The notes below the pieces were generated by a model. It saw only the letters and a list, made by a program, of their open reading frames with translations, was not told the origin of the DNA and made no database searches. A stretch of DNA of 15,920 nucleotides from 2-12-FULL-41-17 sp964562855 (GTDB taxonomy: Bacteria > Patescibacteriota > Microgenomatia > Curtissbacterales > GWA2-41-24). The position numbers were made by a program, and so were the translations under genes. Positions 7,340 to 15,206 of the stretch are shown piece after piece. Position 1 is the first letter of the stretch. Each line of letters begins with the position of its first letter. The stretch covers positions 1-15,920 of the forward strand of contig CAZLVB010000017.1 in the NCBI GenBank assembly GCA_964562855.1. Reading direction: 5' to 3'.

Positions 7340-7393
7340 AGACACATCCCTATATGGGGGTACTTTTAGTACCTTCTTTTTTCTGTTGTGTCT
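7340..7393 (+). other. Outer stem enclosing the ribF terminator
   Basis: AGACACA (7340-7346) pairs perfectly with TGTGTCT (7387-7393) around the terminator hairpin. Inside, CCC (7348-7350) can pair with GGG (7356-7358), competing with the base of the terminator stem. A multi-branched fold or a read-through control element is possible, but the role is unproven. Confidence 0.4.
7356..7382 (+). terminator. Strong intrinsic terminator after ribF
   Basis: GGGGGTAC (7356-7363) pairs with GTACCTTC (7369-7376) through six Watson-Crick and two G-U pairs, with loop TTTTA. Six T residues follow directly (7377-7382). It separates the transporter-ribF pair from rpoBC. Confidence 0.8.
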
Positions 7394-7449
7394 AAATAAA
7401 ATTCCTGTGGATCATTTCAATACTATTTATTAAATCCAGATAACAATTC

Positions 7450-7476
7450 TTGTCTGAAGTGTGATCCTCTTACAAT
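7450..7476 (+). promoter_or_regulatory. Candidate rpoBC promoter
   Basis: TACAAT (7471-7476) is a good -10 box. Upstream, TTGTCT (7450-7455) gives a short 15-bp spacer; TTCTTG (7448-7453) would give 17 bp but matches less well. Transcription would begin near 7483, leaving a leader of about 14 bases before the GTG at 7497. The rest of the 178-bp gap holds the terminator and the outer stem. Confidence 0.45.
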
Positions 7477-7496
7477 TTTTAGAAAGAAACTAGAAA

Positions 7497-10400
7497 GTGG
7501 CAAAAAGAATTTTTTGGGGCCAACATAAAAATATTGATTTACCTCATCTTGATTTAATCCAGGTTCAAAGAGAGTCCTTCCAGGATTTTCTTGAAAATGG
7601 AATAAAAGAGATCTTAGAAGAGGTTTCTCCGGTTTCTGATTTCACAGAAAAGAATTTCTCTCTTTCATTCGGAGAATATAGCTTTGGCAAATCTAAATAT
7701 ACACCGGAAGAAGCCATCCAAAAGGGCGTAACCTACGACGTTCCCCTGAAGATTCAAGCGGAAGTTATTAATAAACAGACAGGAGCAAAAAACTCTCAAG
7801 AGGTTTTTTTGTGCGACCTGCCTTTAATGCTGGCAAAAGGTTCTTTCATCATAAACGGAATCGAAAGAGCAGTAGTCAGCCAATTAGTCAGGGCCCCGGG
7901 TGCTTATTATTCTGCAGAGATTGATCCTGCAACAGGCAAGGTGCTTTACAGTTGTGAAATTAGACCCCTGAGGGGTTCTTGGCTCGAATTTGGAATCACC
8001 AAAAATGACATCATAACAGTTAAGATTGACAGACGCCGAAAGTTTCCCGTAACAACCTTTTTGCGAGCCATCGGATTTTCGGACGATCAATCTATCGAAA
8101 ATCTTTTTGCACCGATTTCCGATGAGACAACCAAAGAATTTCTTAAAAATACCTTCGCCAAAGATCCAACAACTAATCAGCAAGAGGCACTCCTGGAGAT
8201 TTACAGGCGGATGCGTCCAGGGGATCATGTCATCTTAGACAACGCTAAATCGCTGATTGAAAATATGTTTTTCAATGATCGCCGATATTCCCTTGGAAAA
8301 GTTGGCAGATACAAAATCGAAAAGAGGCTGGGACACATCAAGCAAAGATTGAACTCGAAAAAGGAAGATTCCGAAACGAGCCAGATTCTTACACCTGCTG
8401 ATTTTATTGCTTCAATCTACTATCTGTTTGAACTTCAAAGCGGCAAAGGGAGAGTCGATGATATCGACCATTTGGGAAACAGGCGAGTCAGACGAGTCGG
8501 AGAATTAGTCGCCCAGAATGCCTTTAGGGTCGGCATTTTAAGATTAGAGCGGGTTATTAAAGAAAGAATGAGTTTAACCCCGACTGATACCGTACCGGTA
8601 CCGGCGTCCCTGATAAACGCCCGGCCGATTATTTCGGCAATCAATGAGTTTTTCCGCTCTTCGCAGCTTTCGACAATTCTAGATCAGACAAATTCTCTTT
8701 CAGAATTAGATAACTTAAGGCGACTGACGGTAATGGGAACAGGTGGTATTGCCAGAGAGCGCGCCGCATTTTCTATCCGCGACATTAATCACTCCCAATA
8801 CTCAAGAATTTGCCCTATCCGTTCACCGGAAGGGCCTAATATCGGACTTGTTACGTACATGGCGCTTTACTGCAAAGTCAATGATTACGGATTCCTGGAA
8901 GCGCCTTACCTAAAAGTTATTCATGATAAAAACGGTAAAGCTAAAATATCTGGCGAAATTGTCTATTTGGCAGCCGATGATGAAGAGAATCACTACATTA
9001 CTCATGCCCAGATTTCCACAGACGATAAGGGCTATATCCAAGATGAAGTCGTACCGGTAAGATATCTGGGTGAATTTACCACGGAGCACAGAAATATGGT
9101 TAATTATATCGACGTAGTTCCCAGGCAAGTGGTGGGAACCTCGGCCTCATTAATTCCATTTTTGGCTCACGACGAAGCAAATCGTGCCTTAATGGGAACT
9201 CACATGCAGTGTCAGGCCGTACCTCTTCTTGTACCCGAAGCACCAATTGTCGGTACAGGCATGGAAGAAGTGGTCGGCAATAATTTAAAAGATGTAGTAA
9301 AAGCTACAAAAGATGCTAAAGTCACATATGTCGACAGTAGAAAAATCATCCTTAAAAATCGCCTAAAGGACAATTCTAGTCCAGAAATCACCATCCCAAT
9401 CGCCAAATTCACCAGATCTCCACAAAGTACCTGCCATTCGCAAAGACCCCAAGTTTTACCCGGACAAATTGTTAAAAAAGGAGATATTTTAGTCGACGGC
9501 TCATCTACAGATCAAGGAGAATTAGCGCTTGGTAAAAATCTCCTGATTGCCTACATGAGTTTTGACGGTCTTGGTTATGAGGATGCAATTGTAATTTCAG
9601 ACCGCTTATTCAAGGAGGATACTTTAACCTCTATTCATATAGAGGAATACGACACTGCAGTTGTAGAAACTAAACTTGGGCCGGAGGAAACCACCAGAGA
9701 TATTCCGAATGTTTCCGAGGAGGATTTAGCAAATCTGGATGAAGACGGAATCGTTGTGGTTGGAGCAGAAGTGGGCCCAAACGACATTCTTGTTGGCAAA
9801 ATCGCGCCCAAAGGTGAAACAGAGCTGAGCGCGGAAGAAAGATTATTGCGGACGATTTTCGGCGAAAAGGCAAGAGAAGTCAGGGACACGTCGCTTAGAA
9901 TGCCTCATGGCGAAAAAGGCACTGTCATCGACGTCAAAATTTTATCCCGCGATAAAGGAGATGAACTCGAGCACGGAGCTCTGACTAAAATTTTTGTGAA
10001 GGTTGCCCAAATTAGAAAGGTGGTTGTTGGTGATAAACTGGCCGGCCGGCATGGCAACAAGGGGGTAATTTCCAAAATTGTTTCGGCTGCCGATATGCCT
10101 TATCTTCCGGACGGCACACCCGTTGACATCATCATCAGTCCGCTTTCTGTCTTATCACGTATGAACTTAGGTCAACTTTTGGAAACCCATCTTGGTTGGG
10201 CGGCCGAAAAACTTAATTATAAAGTCGCCCTGCCGGTCTTTGAACACATTGCCGAGGAAAGAATAATAGATGAACTGAAAAGCGCCAATCTGCCCGTCGA
10301 TGGACGCACCACACTTTACGACGGCAGGACCGGTCTGCCTTTTGACAGACCAATAGTCATTGGCGAAAGCTACATCATGAAATTAATTCACATGGTCGAG

Positions 10401-10859
10401 GACAAAACACACGCCAGATCTACTGGGCCGTATTCGCTAATTACCCAACAGCCTCTTGGGGGCAAAGCTCAGATGGGCGGACAAAGACTTGGCGAAATGG
10501 AGGTCTGGGCGCTTGAGGCTTATGGAGCAGCTTTCAGTCTGCAGGAGATGTTAACCATTAAATCTGACGATGTGGTTGGTAGAGCCAAGGCTTTTGAGGC
10601 CATCATTAAAGGAACAGAAATTCCTCAAGCCCTGATACCCGAATCATTTAAAGTTTTGGTTAAAGAATTGAATAGTCTTAATCTCAATGTTGCAACCATT
10701 GGTGCCAAAACTCAAGAAGAAGCCAAAATCGTTCCTCAGACGGAAGAAGAGGCAAAGGCCGCACAGGAATTTGCTCAAGTGGCAGGTGCGCAAAATATTG
10801 TTTCACAACAGGATATCTCAGGGCCTGGCAGCTCAATGGAAATAGAAAGCCAAAGTTAA
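7497..10859 (+). CDS. rpoB: DNA-directed RNA polymerase subunit beta
   Basis: RpoB forms half of the RNA polymerase active-site cleft. At 1120 residues it is shorter than E. coli (1342) or B. subtilis (1193) RpoB and lacks large lineage inserts. Recognised segments are the N-terminal lobe opening (FWGQHKNIDLPHLDLIQVQ), the rifampicin-pocket region (about 388-415), CPIRSPEGPNIGLV, SFDGLGYEDAIVIS, and the invariant GDKLAGRHGNKG (845-856). The protein ends in an acidic Glu/Ala/Gln-rich tail of about 45 residues after the normal end. In the rifampicin pocket, E. coli Gln513, His526 and Ser531 correspond to Thr393, Asn406 and Thr411, while Asp516 is kept (Asp396). The start is GTG with only a weak purine stretch before it. 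rpoC begins one base after the stop. Confidence 0.98.
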   Translation: MAKRIFWGQHKNIDLPHLDLIQVQRESFQDFLENGIKEILEEVSPVSDFTEKNFSLSFGEYSFGKSKYTPEEAIQKGVTYDVPLKIQAEVINKQTGAKNSQEVFLCDLPLMLAKGSFIINGIERAVVSQLVRAPGAYYSAEIDPATGKVLYSCEIRPLRGSWLEFGITKNDIITVKIDRRRKFPVTTFLRAIGFSDDQSIENLFAPISDETTKEFLKNTFAKDPTTNQQEALLEIYRRMRPGDHVILDNAKSLIENMFFNDRRYSLGKVGRYKIEKRLGHIKQRLNSKKEDSETSQILTPADFIASIYYLFELQSGKGRVDDIDHLGNRRVRRVGELVAQNAFRVGILRLERVIKERMSLTPTDTVPVPASLINARPIISAINEFFRSSQLSTILDQTNSLSELDNLRRLTVMGTGGIARERAAFSIRDINHSQYSRICPIRSPEGPNIGLVTYMALYCKVNDYGFLEAPYLKVIHDKNGKAKISGEIVYLAADDEENHYITHAQISTDDKGYIQDEVVPVRYLGEFTTEHRNMVNYIDVVPRQVVGTSASLIPFLAHDEANRALMGTHMQCQAVPLLVPEAPIVGTGMEEVVGNNLKDVVKATKDAKVTYVDSRKIILKNRLKDNSSPEITIPIAKFTRSPQSTCHSQRPQVLPGQIVKKGDILVDGSSTDQGELALGKNLLIAYMSFDGLGYEDAIVISDRLFKEDTLTSIHIEEYDTAVVETKLGPEETTRDIPNVSEEDLANLDEDGIVVVGAEVGPNDILVGKIAPKGETELSAEERLLRTIFGEKAREVRDTSLRMPHGEKGTVIDVKILSRDKGDELEHGALTKIFVKVAQIRKVVVGDKLAGRHGNKGVISKIVSAADMPYLPDGTPVDIIISPLSVLSRMNLGQLLETHLGWAAEKLNYKVALPVFEHIAEERIIDELKSANLPVDGRTTLYDGRTGLPFDRPIVIGESYIMKLIHMVEDKTHARSTGPYSLITQQPLGGKAQMGGQRLGEMEVWALEAYGAAFSLQEMLTIKSDDVVGRAKAFEAIIKGTEIPQALIPESFKVLVKELNSLNLNVATIGAKTQEEAKIVPQTEEEAKAAQEFAQVAGAQNIVSQQDISGPGSSMEIESQS

Positions 10860-10860
10860 T

Positions 10861-13800
10861 ATGAACGAACTTATCGATTTCGAATCACTAAAATTGACGC
10901 TTGCATCACCGGACGATGTCAAAACCTGGTCATTCGGTGAAGTTACTAAGCCTGAAACTATTAATTACAGAACCTTAAAACCGGAAAAAGATGGCCTTTT
11001 TGATGAAAGAATTTTTGGTCCCACTAAAGACTGGGAATGTTACTGCGGTAAATATAAAAGAATCAGATACCGGGGAATAATTTGTGACAAGTGCGGCGTC
11101 GAAGTCACGCAATCGAGAGTCAGAAGAGAAAGAATGGGCCACATCACTCTTGCCGCTCCTGTTGTTCATAATTGGTTCTTCAAAGGCAGCCCTTCAAAAT
11201 TGGGTCTTCTTTTAGACATTTCTCCCAGAAACTTAGATGCTGTCGTTTATTTTGCCTCCTATTTAGTAATTGACATAGACGAGGAACAAAGGAAGCGGGT
11301 TGTAAAAAAGCTCGAGGAAGAATTAAACACAAAAAGGAAGGAACAACAGGATATTTTAAAGAAAAAACTAAAAAAAAAAAAAAAAGGAGCAAAGAAAGAA
11401 GTTGTAACCACGAAATCAAAAGGGAAAACAAAAGAATATGCCGAACTCAAAATAGAAGAAATTCAGCTTGCAATGCGCGCAAGACTGGCCAAAATGCGCG
11501 AGGAGCATGCTGTCGAAATATCTCATCTTGAAGAAATTTACAAGAACATAACTGATATGGTGACTTCAATAAAAACAAGAGACTTACTTTCTGAAGAAGA
11601 ATATTTCAAACTTTTGGATTACACAGCCACCGATTTTATCAAAGTTGGTATGGGTGCAGAAGCGCTTCTTTCGGTGTTGGAAAAAATCGACCTTTCAAAA
11701 TTAGCAGTTTTGCTAAGAGAAGAAATTACCAAAACCACAGGTCAAAGACACTTGAAAGCAACCAGAAAACTGCGGGTCGTAGAAAGTATGCGCAAGGCGC
11801 AAATTTCAACAACCTGGATGATCGTCAGAATCTTGCCGGTTTTACCTCCGGATTTAAGACCAATGGTTCAGCTTTCAGGCGGCCGTTTTGCCACAAGCGA
11901 TCTTAACGATCTTTACAGACGAGTCATCAATAGAAACAACAGGTTAAAAAAATTGATTGAACTGGGCGCACCCGAGATCATTCTAAGAAACGAAAAAAGA
12001 ATGCTTCAAGAATCTGTCGATGCCCTAATTGATTCACAAAGGGTTAAATCCACAAGGGCATCTCAGGAATTAAGGTCGCTATCCGACATGCTTAGGGGTA
12101 AGCAGGGTAGGTTTAGGCAGAACTTACTCGGAAAACGTGTTGATTATTCCGGCAGATCGGTAATCGTTGTAGGGCCGGAATTGAATTTGAACCAAGCCGG
12201 TATTCCTAAAGAAATGGCACTTGAAATGTTCAAGCCCTTTGTTTTGAGAGAAGTTATAGCCAGAGGCTTTGCCCCAAATGTCAAAAGCGCCAAACACTTT
12301 TTGGAAAGAAGAAGCGGGGAAGTCTGGGATATTTTAGAAGAGATAACAAAAGGACATCCGATTCTTTTAAATAGGGCTCCGACTCTTCACAGGTTGGGAA
12401 TTCAAGCATTTTATCCGATTCTTATAGAAGGCGATGCCATAAGAATCCATCCTTGTATCTGTGCCGGCTTTAATGCCGATTTTGATGGCGATCAAATGGC
12501 TGTTCACGTACCTCTTTCGCAAAAAGCCCAGGAAGAAGCAACCCACCTGATGATGTCACAAAGAAACTTGCTGCGCCCCGCAGACGGTTCACCCATAACC
12601 CTGCCAAATAAAGAAATGGCTCTAGGTATTTATTATTTGACATCGCCCAATCCTGATCTAAAACCGCATGAGCCCATTTTTGAAAGTGATCAAGATGTAC
12701 TTTTTGCACTGGCCGCAGCCAAAGTTTCAGTAAGGCAACAGGTGAAGTTGAAGATTGGCAAGGATGTTATCGAAACAACTGCCGGCAGAGTTTTATTCAA
12801 TGCCCAACTGCCCTCTTCGATGCCCTTTATCAACGAAACAATCAGCGCCGCAATTATAAAAAGGATAATATCCAGAGCCATTGATGAAATTGAAGAAGAA
12901 CATGTCGTGGAATTGATCGATCGGCTAAAGGGTCTGGGCTTTGACGGCGCTACCTTCTCTGGCCTTTCGGTTTCAGTTTTTGATTGTGTTATTGTCGACA
13001 ATAAACCTGAAATTATCCATAAGGCAGAAAAAGAAGTTGCCCAAATCGAGAAAAACTTTAGCATGGGGCTTATCACCAAAGACGAGTCAAAACGTCTGTC
13101 GCAAGAAGTCTGGCTTTCAACAACCAATGAACTCGCAGACCTAACCTGGCGCAATCTCCCCAAAGATAATTCAATCAAAATTATTTCTGATTCCGGCGGT
13201 TCCCGTGCAACCGCCGAACAAATTAAGCAGCTGGCGGCAATTAGAGGCTTGGTGACCGACCCTTCCGGTAGAATCGTTTCTCTGCCAATCAAATCCAATT
13301 TCCGGGAAGGCCTTTCGGCATTTGAGTATTTCACCAGTGCCCGAGGTGCCAGAAAAGGTTTGGCAGACCGGGCCATCAAAACTGCCGAATCAGGGTATTT
13401 GACCAGGCGTCTTGTTGACGTTGCCCATGATGCCATTATTAGGCAAGAAGACTGCGCTACCAGTGAGGGTATTATTATTGCCAAAAGTGACCAGCGGCAA
13501 GCTGCCTTTATGGTCAGAATCCAAGGTCGCGTAACAGCCGAAGAGATTACCGCACCAAAAAGTAAAAAGGTGATTGTAAAGAAAAATACTTTGATTAGTG
13601 AAGAAATCACCAAAGAAGTAGAGAAAAACGCTATTGATCAGGTTAAAGTAAGAAGCGTCCTTTCATGCGAGGCTAAATATGGGCTCTGTAGCCGCTGTTA
13701 CGGTGTCGATTTAGTTACCAGAAAGCTGGTTTCAATTGGCACGCCTGTGGGCGTAATTGCCGCTCAGTCAATCGGAGAACCGGGAACTCAGCTGACAATG

Positions 13801-14544
13801 AGAACATTTCATACAGGCGGAATTGTCGGACTTGATATTACTCAGGGTCTGCCGAGAGTCGAGGAACTTTTTGAAGCGCGAACACCAAAATTTTCCGCCC
13901 AAATTTCAGAAATTGCCGGCAAGGTCAAAATTGAAGAATCGCCCGAGGGGACGGTTGTCAGAGTCAAAAATACCAATCTCAAACCAGCGGTCGAGAAAGA
14001 GTATTTCATTCCACCCACATCTGAATTGAAAGTCGCAGACGGCCAGCTTGTCGCAGCCGGCACGCCGCTTTCCGCAGGCTATCTTGATATCAAGGAAATC
14101 TTAGCTGTTTCCGGCCTAAGAGAAGCCCAAGAATATCTAATCTCCGAAGCTCAAGAAGTTTACGAAACTCAGGGTGTGGCCATTAATGATAAACATTTTG
14201 AAGCAATAGTGCGCAAAATGAGCGAAAAAGTACGGGTTGAATCTTCGGGTGACACAGTCCTTTTGCCAGGAGAGTTAATCGACACCAATCGGTTTACAGA
14301 AGAAAATGCCAAGGTCCTAGCCGAAGGTGGAGAGCCGGCAACGGCACAAGTGGTAATTCTGGGAATCACCAAGGCTGCACTTTACACCGAAAGTTTCCTG
14401 TCGGCGGCCTCATTCCAGGAAACCACGAGGATTTTAACCGATGCTGCCACCGAAGGCAAGCAAGACAGATTATTGGGCCTAAAAGAAAATGTAATAATTG
14501 GCAGACTTATACCTACCAGCCCCGAAAGAGCTCAAATCCGGTAA
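10861..14544 (+). CDS. rpoC: DNA-directed RNA polymerase subunit beta'
   Basis: RpoC carries the catalytic magnesium. The 1227-residue protein has the N-terminal zinc finger Cys60, Cys62, Cys75, Cys78 (CYCGKYKR...CDKCG), the active-site loop NADFDGDQMAVH with Asp540, Asp542 and Asp544, the second zinc site Cys865, Cys936, Cys943, Cys946, and the trigger-loop segment MRTFHTGGIVG (from residue 980). Between zinc finger and clamp helices, about residues 141-230, is a highly charged Lys/Glu-rich stretch likely to form a coiled coil. It includes LKKKKKGAKK, coded by a run of 16 A. The reading frame is intact through it. The ATG is one base after the rpoB stop, so the two subunits are made together, as usual. 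The spacer after it carries a promoter-like sequence for rpsL. Confidence 0.98.
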   Translation: MNELIDFESLKLTLASPDDVKTWSFGEVTKPETINYRTLKPEKDGLFDERIFGPTKDWECYCGKYKRIRYRGIICDKCGVEVTQSRVRRERMGHITLAAPVVHNWFFKGSPSKLGLLLDISPRNLDAVVYFASYLVIDIDEEQRKRVVKKLEEELNTKRKEQQDILKKKLKKKKKGAKKEVVTTKSKGKTKEYAELKIEEIQLAMRARLAKMREEHAVEISHLEEIYKNITDMVTSIKTRDLLSEEEYFKLLDYTATDFIKVGMGAEALLSVLEKIDLSKLAVLLREEITKTTGQRHLKATRKLRVVESMRKAQISTTWMIVRILPVLPPDLRPMVQLSGGRFATSDLNDLYRRVINRNNRLKKLIELGAPEIILRNEKRMLQESVDALIDSQRVKSTRASQELRSLSDMLRGKQGRFRQNLLGKRVDYSGRSVIVVGPELNLNQAGIPKEMALEMFKPFVLREVIARGFAPNVKSAKHFLERRSGEVWDILEEITKGHPILLNRAPTLHRLGIQAFYPILIEGDAIRIHPCICAGFNADFDGDQMAVHVPLSQKAQEEATHLMMSQRNLLRPADGSPITLPNKEMALGIYYLTSPNPDLKPHEPIFESDQDVLFALAAAKVSVRQQVKLKIGKDVIETTAGRVLFNAQLPSSMPFINETISAAIIKRIISRAIDEIEEEHVVELIDRLKGLGFDGATFSGLSVSVFDCVIVDNKPEIIHKAEKEVAQIEKNFSMGLITKDESKRLSQEVWLSTTNELADLTWRNLPKDNSIKIISDSGGSRATAEQIKQLAAIRGLVTDPSGRIVSLPIKSNFREGLSAFEYFTSARGARKGLADRAIKTAESGYLTRRLVDVAHDAIIRQEDCATSEGIIIAKSDQRQAAFMVRIQGRVTAEEITAPKSKKVIVKKNTLISEEITKEVEKNAIDQVKVRSVLSCEAKYGLCSRCYGVDLVTRKLVSIGTPVGVIAAQSIGEPGTQLTMRTFHTGGIVGLDITQGLPRVEELFEARTPKFSAQISEIAGKVKIEESPEGTVVRVKNTNLKPAVEKEYFIPPTSELKVADGQLVAAGTPLSAGYLDIKEILAVSGLREAQEYLISEAQEVYETQGVAINDKHFEAIVRKMSEKVRVESSGDTVLLPGELIDTNRFTEENAKVLAEGGEPATAQVVILGITKAALYTESFLSAASFQETTRILTDAATEGKQDRLLGLKENVIIGRLIPTSPERAQIR
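11370..11385 (+). repeat. A16 homopolymer inside rpoC
   Basis: Sixteen adenines, followed by GGAGC, fall in the lysine-rich insertion of rpoC. Such runs are prone to polymerase slippage. Losing one A leads to a TAA a few codons on; gaining one A leads to a TGA at 11529-11531. Confidence 0.9.
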
Positions 14545-14573
14545 TTGAAATTTTAAAATTTAAAATTTAAAAT
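14545..14573 (+). promoter_or_regulatory. Candidate rpsL promoter in an AT-rich repeat
   Basis: TTGAAA (14545-14550) and TAAAAT (14568-14573) are exactly 17 bp apart. Transcription would start near 14580, about three bases before the rpsL ATG, giving a nearly leaderless message; no Shine-Dalgarno sequence is present. Within it, TTTAAAA is repeated three times in tandem (14552-14572), so the -10 match may partly reflect AT-rich composition. Confidence 0.45.
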
Positions 14574-14582
14574 TAACGTTCT

Positions 14583-15080
14583 ATGCCAACTATTAATCAA
14601 CTTATAAGAAAAGGCAGAAAGCAAAAAGTCAAAAGGGTCAGAGCGACTGCCCTTCGCCGTGCTTTTAATTCTGCAAAAAATCGATACGTCTTTTATCCCT
14701 CAAGCCAAAAAAGAGGCGTTTGTGTTGTGGTCAAAACTATGACTCCAAAAAAACCCAATTCCGCCCTGCGAAAGGTAGCCAGGGTTCGTCTTTCCAACAA
14801 ACAGGAAGTTACCGCTTATATTCCGGGTATGGGACATGAGCTGGCAGAGCACTCGGTAGTTCTAATAAGAGGCGGCCGGGTCAGGGATTTACCCGGTGTT
14901 AAATATCACATAATACGCGGAAAATATGATACAACCGGGGTAGTTGGCCGAAAACAGAGTCGATCACTCTATGGGACTAAAAAATCCGGTGCCGTTAGTG
15001 GTACCCAGGCAGCCGCCACAGCCGGCGCCCAAGTTGCCCAAACCACACCGCCACCTCAAACTGAAGGAGGAACTGCTTAA
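14583..15080 (+). CDS. rpsL: 30S ribosomal protein S12
   Basis: S12 sits at the decoding centre of the small subunit. The 165-residue protein carries the core motifs MPTINQLIRKGR, QKRGVC, TPKKPNSALRK, and EHSVVLIRGGRVRDLPG. Compared with E. coli (124 residues) it has a 13-residue insertion before QKRGVC (about 25-41), similar in place to that of Lactobacillales S12, and a 30-residue Ala/Thr/Pro/Gln tail after YGTKK. Lys56 matches E. coli Lys43. Arg101 replaces E. coli Lys88 (numbering with Met), a change that gives streptomycin resistance in other bacteria. Asp102, the residue methylthiolated by RimO in E. coli, is kept. The 3' end of the gene contains AAGGAGG (15064-15070), which could serve a reading frame starting directly after the stop. 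Confidence 0.97.
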   Translation: MPTINQLIRKGRKQKVKRVRATALRRAFNSAKNRYVFYPSSQKRGVCVVVKTMTPKKPNSALRKVARVRLSNKQEVTAYIPGMGHELAEHSVVLIRGGRVRDLPGVKYHIIRGKYDTTGVVGRKQSRSLYGTKKSGAVSGTQAAATAGAQVAQTTPPPQTEGGTA

Positions 15081-15206
15081 ATGTCAATCATTGGAAAGCT
15101 TGCTTCGAGCAAGTTCTCTTGCGAGAAGTGGAAATTGCTCGCCTTAAGCGAGTTTCGAGTCGAAAGGGAAATTGGAAATTCCTCCGAAGGAGGTCATCAT
15201 GCCTAG
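15081..15206 (+). CDS. Candidate 41-codon reading frame bridging rpsL and rpsG
   Basis: An ATG directly after the rpsL stop opens a 41-codon frame that crosses the whole spacer and ends at TAG 15204-15206, overlapping the rpsG start by eight bases in another frame. AAGGAGG (15064-15070) lies ten bases before the ATG. The peptide begins MSIIGKLASSKFSCEKW and is basic in its first half, with one Cys and no recognised domain. Its translation would carry ribosomes through the hairpins and open the paired rpsG Shine-Dalgarno sequence, so its job may be coupling and not a product. The Shine-Dalgarno match also codes the end of S12, and the frame has only stayed open for 126 bases, so chance is quite possible. 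Confidence 0.35.
   Translation: MSIIGKLASSKFSCEKWKLLALSEFRVEREIGNSSEGGHHA
15097..15165 (+). other. Cluster of four small hairpins in the rpsL-rpsG spacer
   Basis: Four short perfect or near-perfect stems follow one another: AGCTTGCT/AGCAAGTT around TCG (15097-15115, one G-U pair), TTCTC/GAGAA around TTGC (15114-15127), GCTCGC/GCGAGT around a 5-nt loop (15137-15153, one G-U pair), and TTTCG/CGAAA around AGT (15153-15165). Neighbouring stems share one or two end bases, so not all can be full length at once. None has a proper T-run, so these are not terminators. Confidence 0.7.
15181..15193 (+). promoter_or_regulatory. Hairpin that hides the rpsG Shine-Dalgarno sequence
   Basis: CCTCC (15181-15185) pairs fully with GGAGG (15189-15193) around GAA. 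GGAGG is the core of a strong Shine-Dalgarno sequence, AAGGAGGT (15187-15194), five bases before ATG 15199. The fold would block ribosome binding until opened by an upstream ribosome or another factor. The site also decides the rpsG start against the in-frame TTG at 15172. Confidence 0.65.

Noticed and set aside
12690..13613. A 307-codon open frame on the minus strand within rpoC
   Set aside because: It lies wholly opposite conserved RpoC sequence, has no recognisable domain, and reads as a shadow of strongly biased codons.
15097..15165. A CRISPR-like or tandem repeat array in the rpsL-rpsG spacer
   Set aside because: The stems differ in sequence and spacing; no unit recurs.
15172..15198. 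A longer rpsG starting at TTG 15172
   Set aside because: It would translate through the Shine-Dalgarno sequence; ATG 15199 has an ideal site and gives the usual MPR start of S7.
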